A stretch of DNA of 35,827 nucleotides, taken from positions 1-35,827 of the forward strand of contig JALEUS010000068.1 of the NCBI GenBank assembly GCA_022780765.1. Direction: 5' to 3'. The translations under genes and the position numbers were made by a program. Every line of letters starts with the position of its first letter. The stretch's first letter is position 1. Shown piece after piece: positions 34,806-35,827 of this stretch. The notes beneath the pieces are model-generated. The model worked only from the letters and a program-made list of their open reading frames with translations, searched no databases and was not told the origin of the DNA. The DNA comes from Bacilli bacterium (lineage in GTDB: Bacteria; Bacillota_I; Bacilli_A; RFN20; CAG-288).

Positions 34806-35477
34806 TTAATTATATACTCTGTCAACAATGTCTTTGATTTCTCTAGCATCGTCTATAAGATACTTAGGCTTGATTGAAAAATTTTCTAAAAATTCTCTTG
34901 TCTTATATCCGTAGGTGACAGAGACCATATTTTCAATGTTCAAATTCTTTGCAGTCATAATATCGACCTCAGAATCTCCAAAATAGAAACTGTCTTCAAA
35001 TGATATGTTTTCTTTTTCTACTTCCTTTAAAAAAAGAGAAGGATCTGGTTTGAAAGTCCTGTCTGTTTTTTTGATTGACACAACTTTAGAAAAGAGATCT
35101 TTCCTAAAATGATATTTAACTAGATTCTCTGTCATCTCATACGGTTTATTCGTATAAATATAAAGTCTTATCCCTCTTCTTTTTGCATGCTCTAACGATT
35201 CAATTATTCCATCGTATGGTTTAGTAAAAACATTGAAATGATTCTCATAATACTTGTAATATGTTTCAAAAACAGAATCGAATAATGAATCGTTTCCTGC
35301 TATAGCTTCTTTGATGAGATGCATTGATCCATGACCTATAAAAGAGATGATCTCATCTAAAGTTCTCTCTTTTAAATGATGTTTTATCAATGAGTAGTTC
35401 ACCGCTTCTTTGATATCTGAAACAGTGTCAAGAAGAGTTCCATCTAAATCGAATATAAAACTGTCAATTTTTTTCAT
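34806..35477 (-). CDS. HAD-superfamily hydrolase, phosphoglycolate phosphatase-like
   Basis: SFIFDLDGTLLDTVSDI, LYIYTNKP, SFYFGDSEVDIMTA. Confidence 0.9.
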   Translation of the reverse strand: MKKIDSFIFDLDGTLLDTVSDIKEAVNYSLIKHHLKERTLDEIISFIGHGSMHLIKEAIAGNDSLFDSVFETYYKYYENHFNVFTKPYDGIIESLEHAKRRGIRLYIYTNKPYEMTENLVKYHFRKDLFSKVVSIKKTDRTFKPDPSLFLKEVEKENISFEDSFYFGDSEVDIMTAKNLNIENMVSVTYGYKTREFLENFSIKPKYLIDDAREIKDIVDRVYN

Positions 35478-35827
35478 GTTAGAATTATAACACTAAAAAA
35501 TTTATAATCACTTCTCCTTTTATTAATTAAATATAAAAAATTGAAACAGTTTATCATCTATAAACGACAGATATAAAGCTTTTTCACTGTATATTTTTTA
35601 TAGCATTACCATCAAAAAGTGCTCAGGCTTTTTAAGAGAAAAAAATCTGATTTTTTCCATCTTTTTAAACAGATTTTTTCTGATGTAAAAGAAAGAAAAA
35701 ATCAAGATGAGTTTTTAAAAACAATAAGTATATAAAATCTGTATAAAAACGAACAGATATCTCTTAAAAATCAAATATAAACAATATGTATATTATCATT
35801 TCAACTTTATATATTAATATAAGTTGT

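Noticed and set aside
1-35827. CRISPR arrays, rRNA genes, prophage modules
   Set aside because: No direct-repeat/spacer pattern, rRNA sequence or phage structural genes were seen on reading.

Overview
This is an AT-rich, compact bacterial chromosomal window, most likely from a small-genome Bacilli/Erysipelotrichia-like Firmicute. TGA is used as a stop codon, so the genetic code looks like code 11. Most of the content is housekeeping. It includes tRNA-Ala(GGC), udk, a glycerol/G3P operon (GlpA-like, FAD oxidoreductase, DUF1667, glpK), psuG/galM, ung, infC-rpmI-rplT with an attenuator leader, a UvrX-like Y-family polymerase plus YolD, rpsF-ssb-rpsR with an S6:S18-type leader, a 3-hydroxyacyl-CoA dehydrogenase, a SpoU methyltransferase, tandem mgtE genes, rubrerythrin, a LacI/CcpA-like regulator, ezrA-nifS-thiI, a lipoprotein esterase, guanylate kinase and HAD phosphatases. 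The best candidate for a poorly described system is a self-contained two-gene minus-strand operon (10488 to 6227). It encodes a protein with about 11-13 TM helices fused to a McrB-like AAA+ ATPase, followed by a DUF2357/McrC-N-like protein that ends in CxxC zinc-ribbon motifs and has no nuclease core that I can see. Other signals are a frameshifted small zinc-ribbon gene, a truncated Rex remnant beside an orphan hbd-like gene, an AUU start for infC, and three convergent gene pairs that share one palindromic TTAA as both stop codons. All family calls come from motif reading without database searches.
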